DNA of 64,000 bases from Crotophaga sulcirostris (Eukaryota; Chordata; Aves; Cuculiformes; Crotophagidae): the NCBI GenBank assembly GCA_013397455.1, contig VYZB01000333.1, forward strand, positions 839,442 to 903,441. The letters run 5' to 3'. The notes beneath the pieces are model-generated. The model had not been told where the DNA came from. It ran no database searches and saw nothing but the letters and a program-made list of their open reading frames with translations. The translations under genes were made by a program, and so were the position numbers. This document shows positions 1-12,200 of the stretch, in pieces; position 1 is the stretch's first letter, and each line of letters starts with the position of its first letter.

Positions 1-264
1 CCCAAGCCATTCTCCACCCAGCCTGTGTTTGTGCTTGGGATTGCCCTGACCCAGGTGCAGAACCTTGCCCTTGGCCTTGTGGAACTTCATGAGGTTCACA
101 CAGCTCCACCTTGCCAGCTTGCCCAGGTCCCTCTGGATTGCTTCCTTTCCCTTCAGCGTGTCAACCACACCACACAGTTCGGTGTCATTTGGAAATTTGT
201 TGAGGGTGCCTTCATCTTTCTGTCCATGAGCTGACAAAGACATTAAACAACACTGTCCCAGCCT
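1..264 (-). mobile_element. CR1 LINE fragment, reverse-transcriptase region
   Basis: Read on the minus strand, this matches the part of CR1 ORF2 just downstream of the catalytic FADD box. The plus strand shows the familiar antisense signature: a cattctccacccagcctg motif, a gacccaggtgcag motif, then a tgtcaaccacaccacacag motif. The reading frame is broken. The piece is cut by the window edge at its 3' side and is 5'-truncated near 264. CR1 is a non-LTR retrotransposon that copies itself by target-primed reverse transcription, and this copy is dead. It belongs to a different CR1 subgroup from the other reverse-transcriptase-bearing copy at 57032-58178. Confidence 0.85.
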
Positions 265-426
265 TAACACTTTAACAAAGTATTAAATACAGATGGCACT
301 GAATGAAAATGGCCGGCTTGGTTTCCTCACTGATTTTTTTTTTTCAAAGCCCAGACTAGGTGGAGAACAAAGCTAGCAGTTTGCTTCTACCGCACTAGAG
401 CGAACAGTGGAAAGCAAGACAGCCTG

Positions 427-827
427 CACCGAGGGACCTGGGGTTGTTAAATCTGAAAAAGAGGAGGCTCAGGGGTGACCTTATTGCTCTCTACAACTAC
501 CTAAAAGGAGGTTGTAGTCAGGCAGGGGTTGGTCTCTTCTCTCAGGTGACCAGTGACAGAACGAGAGGACATGGACTCAAGCTTTGTCAGGGAAAGTTTA
601 GGCTTGATATTAGGAAAAATTCTTCACTGAAAGGGTGATTGGCCCTTGGAATGCGCTGCCTAGGGAGATGGTGGAGTCACCAATCCTGGAGGTGTTTAAG
701 GGGAGATTCGATGAGGCACTCAGTGCCATGGTTTAGATGATGAGTTGGTGTTAGTGTTGGGTTATAGGCTGGACTCAATGATCTCAGAGGTCCTTTCCAA
801 CATTGTAATACTGTGATACCGTGATAC
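427..827 (+). mobile_element. CR1 LINE 3' end (ACTGTGAT-tail subgroup)
   Basis: The plus strand encodes the C-terminal end of CR1 ORF2: a degraded [20 protein letters not shown] block, then [13 protein letters not shown] and FRLDIRKN motifs, followed by the 3' untranslated segment (ccatggtttagatgatgag) and a tail with repeats of actgtgata. An open stretch at 444-638 covers part of this and ends in a stop, so no complete protein is possible. It is strongly similar to the inverted copy at 8877-9278 and to the shorter copies at 34331-34557 and 55551-55747, which share the same tail type. Confidence 0.93.
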
Positions 828-1134
828 TTTGTCAGCTCAATTTTACTGCCTCCAGCAATCCTCATCAGACAGGAATGACGCAAGTAAGGCTCTCCTATGC
901 ATAGAAAAGCCCCAAATCCAAACCACTTAACAGAAATCCAACCACTATAAACCAGTCCCTAAATTGTTACTTTACCTCTTTACAATTTTTGAGACATGCA
1001 ACTGAGAAAGAAACAATTCTTCCTGGATTCACAGAAGAGGTGATAATTACATTCCTCCTATACAAAATCCAACTAACTAGGATTTCCTAAGGGATGAAAA
1101 AGGAAGTATACTTCTACTTCAACCTCTCAGGTAG

Positions 1135-1698
1135 GTGTGTGGTTATCCCGCAGTTACTACAGAAGCCACAGCACTAGGAGTTGCCATGCCTAACACAGAC
1201 ACAGTCTCGTGGGCCATGAATATGTTTGTGTCTGTACCCCACGCTCCCACTTTGGTTTGTCCAGAAGTCCCCACCAGCTCTGGGGGAAAGGCAGAGCAGC
1301 GTCAGATGAAGAAAGCTTTCATCTCTCCACCCACAAACGTCTTCCACCAAGAAGTAACCCACTCAACTCCCCCTTCAGAACCAGCTCGAGGTAAGGCTCT
1401 CTTGTTTTCTATCCATTTAGTAAACCGACCTCCCAAGTTCTTTCCTGGTGCAAAGAATATAATTAATAAGCCACTCAATCCATCATTTTTGCCTGCATTA
1501 TTTGAAATTAAATTTAATGGCAGTAATGAAAAAAGGATTTTAAGGTTAAAATACATGTATCACATTTGTACAGTTTCTTTTTATCATATAGATAAAATAT
1601 ACATGAAAATACAGCTTTGCCACAACCAGATCCTCACTAGCTGTATGCATCATATGATGGTCAAACACTTCCCTTTTTGCGAAGTTTTTGGGACCTGA
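1135..1698 (+). other. Open frame of 187 codons, coding status doubtful
   Basis: This is the longest plus-strand open frame in the window that is not inside a CR1 element. It starts at a GTG, directly after an in-frame TAG, so any protein would need an internal ATG. The translation is proline- and threonine-rich at first, then lysine-, histidine- and cysteine-rich, with no domain, signal peptide or membrane segment I recognise. An acceptor-like cctctcag ends at 1130 and a donor-like gaggtaagg lies near 1390, so a non-coding exon is conceivable. The second half, after about 1440, is AT-rich and looks intronic. A chance open frame is the likeliest reading. Confidence 0.15.
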
Positions 1699-4684
1699 TA
1701 CGCACAGACCCACAAAAGCAGATCATAAAGAGTGCCATCATCCTTTACAAAGCTACCAATTCAATCATACCTCTAATTGTTTAAAATTCATATTTTATTT
1801 TTTTTTTTCTCCCTAATGACACTCTCAGAAGCAGGAGAAGGATCTCTACAGGAAGGAACATTTTGTTGTGTGTATAAAAGAAATCCACTGATCATAGCTT
1901 TGGCCTCAGATTACAAAATTATTCATACTATTCAACACGGAAAAGGTACGAGATACCACAAAATAAACTAAAAGCATGAGACAGAATAAAACTGAAGGCG
2001 ACAAGCACCAAATATTTGATGTATTTTCCCTCCTTCGGGAGCACTGTTATAACAGACAATATGCTTTGGAGAAATGCATATATGGAACTGTTCTAGAATA
2101 AATATATTTATTGTGTACAAATAATACTTTATAAATCCATTGTAGGAGTAACTAACGTAATGGGCCATCATAAACAAGTGCAAGAAAAGGATTACCGAGG
2201 AAGCTGCCGAAAACCTTTCATGCTTGACAGAGCCCAGTGATTCCCTAACCCTGGAAACACTTTCCCAGAAAGAGACTTAGACCTCTGCTAGTCAGCAACC
2301 CCAAACGCCAAGAGCAGCACGGCAGATGATCGCTGCATCCCCAGTGACCACTGCAGAACTGACAGCCTCTAAATTACGGCCTGAAAAAGCACAGCGCATG
2401 CCACCCGACAAAAGAATAAGGAAAAAACCCTATGGATTGTGTAACATCATCCGTTCCTCTGAGGGCACTGTGTGTTTGTGTCTTCCGTTTCTCTAACGCG
2501 AGGAATCAAATGAAAAATATATGACAACAAACAACCTGCGAACAGTTCCATATCTATTATATAATTGAAATCATAAGAAATGAGCTTGTTGAAATAAAAA
2601 ATGAACTTGCAATTGCTTTGCTTCATGTAACTCCCATATGTTTTTAGATACGTTTTGAAAAACAACTTTTTTAGATTAACAAATGCCACGATACACTCAG
2701 TTCTTGTCCACTGAGGACTAGGCCCAATCACAGCTAAAAGCTTTTGCCACTTAGAATATGAATGGAGAACATCATAACACAAATGGAAAAAAACACATGT
2801 TTAGGGTTATGAGAATATGCAAATATGCTGCCTGGTTTCCATAATGTCCTTGCCACACTCATAGAAGATGTGCATTTTTCATATGAGATTGCATTTTAGA
2901 AGGTGAGTGAGGGAAGGAAGCAGAAATAGCTGCCATGGGAAAGGCAGTGACATTCCATACCTACTCTCCTCAATTCAAGTAAAGCAGGATGTACCAACTG
3001 TTTTGTTGTCTGTTCCATAATACAGCTTATTATTTAACACTCATAAGTTGAACACTGATGTTGGGATACTGGAAAGTGACTTTATGTAGATGAAATAAGA
3101 ACACTCTCATTCATAGTGGTTCCCCTTAGTTGTGAAGAATTTGAATACTCATTGAGCATGAAGAGAATTTACATTTTGTTTTCCACCCTGAAAGAGAGCT
3201 GAATGGGCTGGAAATGGAAACTCCTTCAAAAACTGATCCTGATGACAATTCTGCCAGAAATTTGTTCTGGTGTAAAGTTTAACAGCACATTTCACAGCAG
3301 TGTTTTAACATTTTCTCTTCTTGAAATTAGTGCCCACACACCTTTATGAGCTGTGGCTCATGACATTCCTTCCCTTTATTGTCAAACGCACCAGAAGAGT
3401 TAAATCAAAGGAACTGGACGCCCTCCGCAGTCACTAATGGAAAACAAAACCTTGATTATTGGTCAAGTCAGTACTAGAAAAAGCCATTTCTAATAGCTGT
3501 CTGGGAGTCTACAACATTGGTGATCTTCAAGTAATTCTTCATGGATTGCAAAACTCATCACCATAAACACCAATGCTACTTGAGTGCAGAGGTCTGGACT
3601 TCCCACATTCTCTGCTCAGGTTGCGGGATGTCAGCACCGAGGCAGAACTTAAGCCTGCTTAAAGTCCATTTGGGAGACAAAGCGAGTCTTTCATGCCCAG
3701 ACTTGTTACACTGGCAGTGGATAAAACCAAGCAGGATAAACCAATCTAATTTCCAGGACTACAGGACTGCCTAGATGGTTAAGAACACTTAAGTATTAAT
3801 TATCAAACTAAGAAAACCACACCAACAAAGGCTTTGCTGAGCAGAGTTTCCAAGCGTGTCATGTCTTAAGGGGTTATTTGATTTCTATCCCTGCTTACAG
3901 CAGATAGCACCAGTTTGAGAGAGAGACAGTTTTTTGTGTGAAGTGTTGAACAGTTTAATCATCTACAATACTTCAGCAGGAACCCCCAATGGAAGCTTGA
4001 AAAGCAAGGTGAAGAAACGTGAAACCACCATGATGGAAATAATGGGTGTGAGGGATGGTGACATTTAACATACACAAGGAGTTTATTCCTGACAAATCAT
4101 TCTTTCCTTATTAAATGTCACTGCCATGGATGAATGGTCTGATGTATGTGACCCAGTGGCAGGAAAGTACATAGCATGCATGTTCATCACATAGCACACA
4201 AGCCTGCATGGATACCCTTGAGTTCTCATTTTGCTTGTCACTAATTGCATGGCTCTAACAGTTTTCATGTGTTTAAAAAAAATAATCTGAAAATGATCTT
4301 CCCATTCTGCACACAATAGGTGAGTAAACACCGGATGAGGGTTAGGGAGGACTCTGCTTGGCCTGGGATGCAGCTTGGTCTGGGATACAGATCAGACCCT
4401 TCGAAAAAAAAGTCTTTGCTGTAAGAAAACATAGGAACAGATGAGAGAAAAGAAGCTATAAGAAGGGAGAAAGAAATATTTTAATTTAAGTTTGTATGAT
4501 CTTTAAAACACATCTTTTGAAAGAGACAGTGTATCTTTAAGCTATTATTTTACTTCCAAGTCATCAGTATCTGCCATTCCAGAGCAAAAATAGGAGCAGA
4601 TTATATCAGACCTACTGTACTTCATAGCAACTGGAGAACACAAAGATGAAATTCTACATTAGAATGACTTTACACATGAAATTT

Positions 4685-4765
4685 GTAGCACAATATATAT
4701 GCTATATATATAATATACATATATAATAATAACATATTATAATGTATTATACATTATACATACAG
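4685..4765. repeat. AT-dinucleotide-rich simple sequence
   Basis: The segment is almost entirely A and T, with runs of TA and ATA units and several short self-complementary stretches. It is a degenerate AT microsatellite. Confidence 0.7.
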
Positions 4766-5744
4766 TTAATTCCAAATGATGTAAGTATTTTGCTTTATGA
4801 CCACTAAATATAATATTCCTCTGTAAATCTACCTAGTTATCAAAGTGCTTAAAAATCTCCAAGCTCTACATCAGAGCCTCTTCTCTACTCCTCATCAAGG
4901 GTCACCAGTATGTTGTAGCATAAATATGAATGTATCAGTTAAGAGCACTGGAGGAAAAGAGGCAGCTAAAGGAAATAATGACCACATCCAAACCATCTAT
5001 TAGAAAAAAGAACGACTCAAACCGAAACTCTGAGAGCAAGTGGATATTACATCTAAAATTATATAACTTATCATTATCACTTCTCTAAAACCCTAAACCC
5101 AGCAATTTGTGCCTCAGTAAACATATACAGAAATAAGCAATCTTATTGTCTGTGTTTAGACCACAAAAATTACTAATAAATAAATGTATTGTCTCTGTGG
5201 CAGACCTAAACACCGTGAGCTCTGAGAAACAAACATATTTCAAAATCATACCTGGGAAAAGGTTTCAATAAACCTACTGAAACACTTTTCCTGAGGTCTA
5301 GGGAGATAACTTTCTCTCTTTTTTTGTTGCAATTTTTTGTCAGTATCAAAGCAGTGGATGAAAGGAAGGCAACCTGAGACTACAGAGGGAGAAGGAGGTG
5401 GTGTAGAGGGACTCCTCACGGGAAAACAACTGGTTATGGAAAGGACTGAATTCACAGTTGTCCAGCAAGCATGGGAACAAACAAGAGACTTTAAGACTGA
5501 CCCCATTTTATATGCCAAGTTTTATTTCATACAGGAAGATTCAACTATTTCAAAACCTGTAAAAACTGGGCTGTTTATCCTGCACCAGTGGGATTTTGCC
5601 AGTGTGGATCTAGAAGCGTTTTACAGATGCCAGTGTGCAAATATTAAAAATCTATTTCTTGGGGTTATTTTAAGCAAGGAAATAAGAGTTAAAGAGGTGG
5701 TTCAGAGACATGTTAAATCTCACCTGATAAATAAACGGGCACAC

Positions 5745-6297
5745 AGGGCAAGGGGACAACAGCATGAGCTGCCAATGTGTGCCTGCAGCCCAGAAGGCCA
5801 ACTGTATCCTGGGCTGCATCCAAAGCAGTGGGACCAGCAGGGGAGGGAGGGGATTCTGCCCCTCTTCTCAGCTCTGGTGAGACCTTACCTGGAGCCGTGT
5901 GTCCAGTTCTGGAGCCCTCAGCACAGGAAGGGAGGACAGGGATCTGTTGGAGTGAGTCCAGAGGAGGGCACAAAGATGATCCAAGGGCTGGAGCACCTCC
6001 TGTACAAGGACAGGCTGAGAGAGTTGAGGTTGTTCAGCCTGGAGAAGAGAAGGCTCTGGAAAGACCTTAGAGCAGCCTCCCAGTACTGAAAGGGGCTCCA
6101 GGAAAGCTGGGGAGGGGTTCTTGATTGGGGAGTGCAGGTAAATGATGAGGGGAATGGTTTTCAGCTGAGAGAGGGGAGATTGACATGAGATCTCGGGAAG
6201 AAATGTTTTCCTGTGAGGATGGTGGGGCCCTGGCACAGGTTTCCCAGAGAAGCTATGGATGCCCTGCCCTGGAAGTGTTCAAGGCCAGGTTGGACAA
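5745..6297 (+). mobile_element. CR1 LINE fragment, ORF2 C-terminus and 3' region without tail
   Basis: The plus strand shows the CR1 ORF2 landmark ALVRPYLEPCVQFW, then KMIQGLEHLLYKDRLREL and FSLEKRRL, followed by the 3' region (aagaaatgttttcctgtgag, gttcaaggccaggttgga). The match stops at about 6297, before the usual tail, so the 3' end was lost after insertion. An open frame at 5337-6089 runs from unique DNA into this element. This reflects chance read-through, because its first 130 codons have no CR1 character. It belongs to the commonest CR1 subgroup in the window, shared with 16133, 35882, 39011, 48187 and 58751. Confidence 0.93.
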
Positions 6298-7604
6298 ACT
6301 GGAACTTGCATTTCAGTTTAGTTCTTTTCTAGGTTTGTTGCTCCTCCTCCCATTTCTATGGCTTCACAATGCTGGAAGTCACACACATTCTGAATGAAAT
6401 CCCTTTGGGTTTCATAGATGGAATCAAAGGAAAACAAATGTCTGGGGGAAAAGGTTATTCTGGAAATGGGGTCTGTTGAAAGGAGTTGACATGTTGCACA
6501 GTGAAGCAGCTCGATTGGTTATAGCTGTCATTTTGCTGCATAAAGGGATAGAAAATTCTGCCTTAGCTATGGCAGTCAAACCAAGATGTGTTAAAACAAA
6601 TGGTCTTGGAAACCATTTGGCCAATTTATACAGCAATTAGGTAAGACTCTTATTCACCATACCTTTCTTATTTTACTAGAAAAGAGGACCTAGAATAACT
6701 TGGCTGAATACTGACAATTAAATTCTGAATACTGAAGCATCAGAAGTCTGTCCTTCCTCCATACTCAGAAATGGCTTCTTTTTCATGACCACACCAGGAT
6801 TATTTTATAATGTCTCTGCATGAACATTCTTGATGTATTTTTACAATTTTTCCCTTCAGAGAGATCACCATTAATTTAGGAAAGCTGAGAACAGTTCAAA
6901 TGGATGGGTTGGTTCCTTTCCAGTGATGTCCATGTAGTGGATTACATAAGCAGTTTGCTGCAGTGAAGTCATTGAGTCCAGCTACAGAATGGTTTCTATT
7001 TGTTAGACTCCTCCACCACTGTTTAACTGCTTTCTCTAAACACCTAAGGATGTTCCTTGCCATAGCACACCTTTAGTTTTACCACTGGGTTTCAGTTGAC
7101 TTTTTTTATATATATAATTTCAGCTAACACACTGTAGATTATTAAATAAATTATTTATTACAGGAACCTTACTGCATGAGGGGCAAAACTTGTTTAAAAT
7201 AAATCCAACAGCTACAGTAATCCCTTAGGGCAAAATGTACGTCTGCTTAATTTCTTTACTATGTATTACACACCATATAATTGCTTAAAACAGAAGTTAC
7301 ACGTACAAATTTTGCTTGGCACCAAATACCCGGCTTCAGAGAGCACACTCAAGTTTCATGCTGGGTTTTGCTACAAATCAATCACACCACCTAAAGTAAT
7401 TCAAAGAGAACACTAATAGAAATATTTCGAACTACCTAAAATAAATCAGCAAGTAAGCAAACCACAGTATTTTGCTAAAGGTTATATTAAAATATGCGGA
7501 AGTGTTGCTGAAGGATATTTTATATATGCATGGCTTTAGCATTCCTCATGCCCTTTTTCCAATGCACTAAATAAAATCATGAGACAAACTTGAGAGATGG
7601 AAAA
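6298..7604. other. Non-coding stretch, nothing recognised
   Basis: This is ordinary AT-rich DNA. A donor-like attaggtaagact lies at 6637-6649. The short open frame before it (to about 6566) has only a weak acceptor, so I do not call an exon. A TA-rich run lies near 7110-7122. Confidence 0.5.
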
Positions 7605-7745
7605 TATCTGCTAGATCACTTATCCCATCCCAATGCCAGTTCAGGATTGTTTCCTTTATTTTCCAGTGTTTTGTCAAACCTACTTTTAAATATGCTGTAT
7701 GTTCCAAGTAATGAGATTTCCACTACTTTCCCCTGGGAAATACAT
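7605..7745 (-). mobile_element. Ancient CR1-like LINE 3' fragment (amniote age)
   Basis: The plus strand reads as a decayed antisense copy of an old CR1-type 3' end. Its landmarks are gatcacttatcccatccc, then caatgccagttcaggattg, then ccagtgttttgtcaaacct, then gagatttccactactttccc. I recall this pattern from repeats common in turtles and crocodilians. Divergence is much greater than in the other CR1 copies here, which suggests an insertion before the bird radiation. The call rests on remembered consensus features, not on an alignment. Confidence 0.6.
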
Positions 7746-7749
7746 TTAT

Positions 7750-7990
7750 ATAACAACTTTCTTCCCCAAGGATCCCAAAGTGTTTTATAAAAATATACAT
7801 ACAAATCAGTTCCCCACTGGAGTAAAATCACTTATGTGGTATAGGGTGGCAGCCAGGAGGGAAATGATACATTGTGCTCTGCAAATTTATAGCAGGAGGG
7901 AAATTCCCGCCCAAGGACAGAGGGGCAAAGCTCTATGCTTATGACAAAGGCCAGGAATTCATAAATGTCCACAGTTAGCACACAGAAGCA
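7750..7990. repeat. Possible ancient sauropsid interspersed repeat
   Basis: Directly after the old CR1-like piece come aaggatcccaaagtgtttta, then gccaggagggaaatgatac, then cccgcccaaggacagaggg, then ataaatgtccaca. The order and wording resemble an old amniote repeat that I associate with reptile genomes. I cannot name the family. It could also be a continuation of the element at 7605-7745 or a conserved exapted copy. Confidence 0.35.
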
Positions 7991-8876
7991 TAGTTCCAAC
8001 CTACACGTGCAGAAATGAGCTTGAGCGGCTCAAAAGGCAAAGGCCAATTGTTACAGAATGTGAATGTGGTCCCAAAGATCTGGGGGAACTTCACAAATGT
8101 TATCCTGGTAGGAATGCCCAAACAGGGACTATGTTTCTGAAACAGCAACTGGCTTGAGGACTGTGTTCTGGAGCATTCCATCCAAACACATACTGATGTT
8201 GGAGACAGTCCGTCCCTAAATCCTTGGTTGCTCTCAGCTAGCCCAAGTCCACTGGATGATCTTCTCCCTTGTTACTTCCATCTGTCATCTATGTAGTGCT
8301 CATTACTGGCAAAGCAGAGCCCATCCATAAATGCTTGCTTCCACCCGTGAGCAGCCAGGGGAGGAAGCAGGAACGAGAATCCAGGAAAAGGGGATGATGG
8401 TTTGGTGCTTGCAGATCACTGTATTTGGGCCTGAGTGCCATGGTGTGTTAAAAGAGCAGAGAATTATAAGGGCGAGGAAGCAAATAATGCTAGAAACTAC
8501 ATCATCTTTGGAGGCTTAACAGTTTTCAAGTTCAAAACCCTTTGGTGGAGCTCAGGGATTTTCAGTGCAGGTGGTTTGTAGGCAGAGGCTAAGGGCAATA
8601 GAAAGGTCAAATCTCTTCATCAGCATTGTTTCACCAACCTTTGCTCATCTTAGGGGGAGGAAGAGAGGAAAGAGGACAGTCTATGATCTGAACCTTTCTT
8701 CTGTTCTGTTTTGGGCATGAGAATTGTTTTCAGATCTCCAGTTTTGTTGCTCATTGCCAGTTCTCAGCCAGGAACTCGTCTTATATACGGGACACCAGTA
8801 ACATGTACAAGTGGTAAGAGTGTCTTCCTCTCACTAGCAAGGCCAGACAAAGTTTCTTAGACCTTCTCTACCTGGT
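7991..8876. other. Non-coding stretch, nothing recognised
   Basis: No repeat or gene is recognised. One donor-like sequence (caagtggtaagag, near 8812-8823) follows a modest acceptor, with an open frame of only about 17 codons between them, which is too little to call. Confidence 0.45.
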
Positions 8877-9278
8877 AGTATCACAGTATCATAGTATTAC
8901 AAGGTTGGAAAGGACCTCTGAGATCATCGAGTACAACCTATAACCCAACACTAACACCAACTCATCATCTAAACCATGGCACTGAGTGCCTCATCCAATC
9001 TCCTCTTAAACACCTCCAGGGTTGGTGACTCCACCACCTCCCTGGGCAGTGCATTCCAAGGGCCAATCACCCTTTCAGTGAAGAACTTTTTCCTAATATC
9101 AAGCCTAAACTTTCCCTGACAAACTTGAGTCCATGTCCTCTTGTTCTGTCACTGGTCACCTGAGAGAAGAGACCAACCCCTGCCTGACTACAACCTCCTT
9201 TTAGGTAGTTGTAGAGAGCAATAAGGTCACCCCTGAGCCTCCTCTTTTTCAGGCTAAACAACCCCAGCTCCCTCATAA
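8877..9278 (-). mobile_element. CR1 LINE 3' end (ACTGTGAT-tail subgroup), inverted copy
   Basis: The plus strand starts with the antisense tail (agtatcacagtatcatag) and continues through the 3' untranslated part (cactgagtgcctcatccaat) to the antisense of the [20 protein letters not shown] block. The minus-strand open frame 9067-9324 covers the C-terminal part and includes [15 protein letters not shown]. It is the same subgroup and nearly the same length as 427-827, in the opposite direction. Both copies share the unusual HG in place of the usual NG after TRG. Confidence 0.94.
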
Positions 9279-12200
9279 AGCACATAAAGCATTGATAAAC
9301 CTGGACTAACACATTCTGAAACAAACCATGTTAGACGCAGATCTGGATCACAATCATAAAGTCTATTTGCAGGATAGATGAACAAAGAAAGTATTTTCCA
9401 CCGCACCTAAAAAAGGCTAATTTTCTGCATTCTCCCAGTGCAACACTGTATCAAGCTATTTACTCTCAACCAAGGAACTAACACTGCAAAGTCTTCTGCC
9501 CTGCTTCATGCTTAGTATTAACCTGAAAATCCCACTTGTCTGTGGTGCATAAACACTCCCATTCACCCAGGCTGTAGTACAATGTGTCAAGGCCAACTAT
9601 GGCTCAGCTATTCCTGCCTTCAGTAGTCACCAGAGATGTGTCATTCCTCTCTTCACTGATGAGCACATTACTTTTACTTAAAATGCAGAAATGAGGTCTT
9701 ATCTTACAGAGAAAACTGAACAGCTCTGCGTTGCCAGTCCCTCAATAAGGAATCACTGTCGCCATTTGCCTCCGTTGTGCTGGCAGTTGTACAGGCAGTG
9801 ACAAGCCATTTGATTCAGTGCTACTGAGAGCCTTTGCAAAGAGGCAAGTCTTTGATCCTTCTGGTGTTGAAGGAACATAGATGTGATTTCTGAGGGTTTT
9901 GCATAAGTTTCAAGCTTGTGAGATCATGGAGACATAGCACAGGTCCTCGATGTTTACATCTGTTGCCAAGATGACACTGATAATGGGTGTATTAGCAATG
10001 CAAAGATGGAGAGATGAGCCACTTTCATGGGGATTGGCTCAGATCTTCCAAATTGTGCTCTGAAAAAGGAAGCGATGTTGTCAGATAAAACTGAGCACAG
10101 AACATTACTGAAAATCAAAACATATTCCTGCCCTCTCCCAAACCAAAGTATCAAGACCTGGTCCTACATTCACACCCATCATTTTGCATATCCACAGCTT
10201 TATCCTCTTAACTTTACTCGCATGCAAGCAGCTCCTATGGTCACAGGGAGACAGAGGGGACCAATTCTGGATTGAATCAGCTCCAGACAAGGTCCTGACC
10301 ATTGTGAGCACATGCGCAAGCAGGTCTGAAACAGCAGGCAAAGCAGCAAGCACTCTAACAGCAGAGGGGTTAATTTTTCTGAAGACATCATTTTTAATCT
10401 GGTCAAGCAATGATACCTACATATTAAATTCAGTTACAAAAAAAATATATCCAGGTAGATGTGGCTGCTGGAAAAGGTGTAGTACGTCAGTAGCTTGACA
10501 TAACAACAAAATCAGCAGTAATACATTCAGGGTGCTATGAAGTTGCAAACTATGACTGCTCTATTCAGGGGTTAGAAAGCCTCCAGAGTGATAGAGCCAA
10601 ACAATATTATTGTGCACAGGAGGAGTCATGCAAATGCTCACATCCTCCACATCTATTTATTTACACAGTTTTAGTCCCAAAGATCCTCCATCGTGTGTAC
10701 GCTGAGAAATTACTCAGGCTAGACGAGCAGATGTTCCACAAACTCTGGAGCTTGAAAGCCCATTCCCTCATCTAAAGAATCAGTGCCGAAGAAGCAGATT
10801 TAAAGTTTGCCAGAAATCAGATATCCAAACCTTTTTTCTTAAGGAGTATAAAGATTTGGAAACCAGGAGAAATATCGCTGGCTGTGGAGGATGATACACT
10901 TGTAAACTATGTGCTACGCCTCCTCGTACACAGCATGAATATTGTGTGAGCCCATCGTGGTTATTTATGCCATTAAATTAAAGAGAAGTGATGAAGTATG
11001 CTGTGGAGGATTTTAAGCTATGCAAACAATTATAGGGTTCCAACTGAACACATTCATATCTCACACTGTCGCAATGAATATTTTATTTTAAAAAAAATAA
11101 ATTTGGTGGCAATTACATTTCCCGAATGCAGAAAATCATGTCTCTTAGCTAAAAAAATAACCACCCTCAAATTTTACCAATCAATGAAAAAAAAAAAGGA
11201 GGCAACCCATTCAACTGATCAAAACTCCTCTTCTAATGCTTAATTTATAGGGATTAAATCTGCTTCCACAAAGAGGAATAAAGTGCTAAACATAAGTGGA
11301 AATTAGTTCATTTCATTTGGAGAACACACAGCTATGGCACAGAAAAGAGGATTCAGCCTTCAGTCAACTTGGACTTCATTAATGGTGGGCTGAGGGATGC
11401 TGAACTGCTCATCACGTTCATTTATGCTGTTTAGGAATTTCACAGCAGATGACTGCACGGAGGAGCTGGGAAGAGACAGGAAATCTTTACTACTTCACCG
11501 ATATTGTATTTTATCAGACAAGATCACCGCTTGACATGGTTTTGAGCCTCCCTGGCTCTTCCAGACTACTTGTAGGTGAACAGCAAACTTCACTCCACTG
11601 CCTGCCAAATTAAACTACAACTCCTTGCAAGCCTCTGTGAATACCTTCTGTGCAGTGTAGTGCTCATAAACACCTTCCCACAATTCAGAGAGATCTCTTT
11701 AATAAATTAACAAAGCTGTCACAGAAGTATAAATGGGAAATCATTCTTTAAAATAGAACCATTTAAAATCTCACAATTTCAGAATCCTTTTGCAACATTT
11801 CATAATTCCTTGAGGCCACTGCAGGTCTCCTTTACACTTGCGACGATGCCCCTTTCAATTTGCATTTAAAAGACAGTAAATTGCAGGGTTCATAAACATT
11901 TTTATAGTGATTTATTGAAGACTAGAATGTCACTCCTGTTCTTCACACTTTAGCAGTCCTGGGAATCAGCTGCAGGGCTGTATGTGTAATCTTGCTTTAC
12001 CCATAAACTATACAAGAATGAGCTGGTTCTGAAACCTATTATTTATTTATTTTTTCTTGCTTAAAAAGGCATTTGTGGCACTATTTTACATCTATATTTA
12101 TCTTTCAGTTATAAGATGACCCATTTTATTCATCCTTCAAGTTATAACCAGGTTTCCACAATTGACAAAGTACTTGGTTTGCAAATTAGAACCGTTCAGA

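Larger units (their letters stand above)
833..5744. other. AT-rich non-coding stretch, no confident gene
   Basis: I see no recognisable gene or young repeat here. It holds the longest open frame outside CR1 (1135-1698, 187 codons, no known domain), which is probably chance. An AT-dinucleotide-rich patch lies at about 4690-4760. An octamer-like ATGCAAAT motif occurs near 2817, inside a sequence that recurs almost identically near 37482. A good donor consensus (aag then gtgagtg) occurs at 2903 but has no convincing exon before it. Confidence 0.5.

Noticed and set aside
5087..5100. Telomere-like aaaccctaaaccc
   Set aside because: It has barely two units and a seven-base unit, whereas vertebrate telomeres use TTAGGG. 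It is a coincidence.
6566..6640. Exon-like segment before a gtaaga donor
   Set aside because: The acceptor is weak, two frames are open and the open part is about 24 codons, so it is no better than chance.
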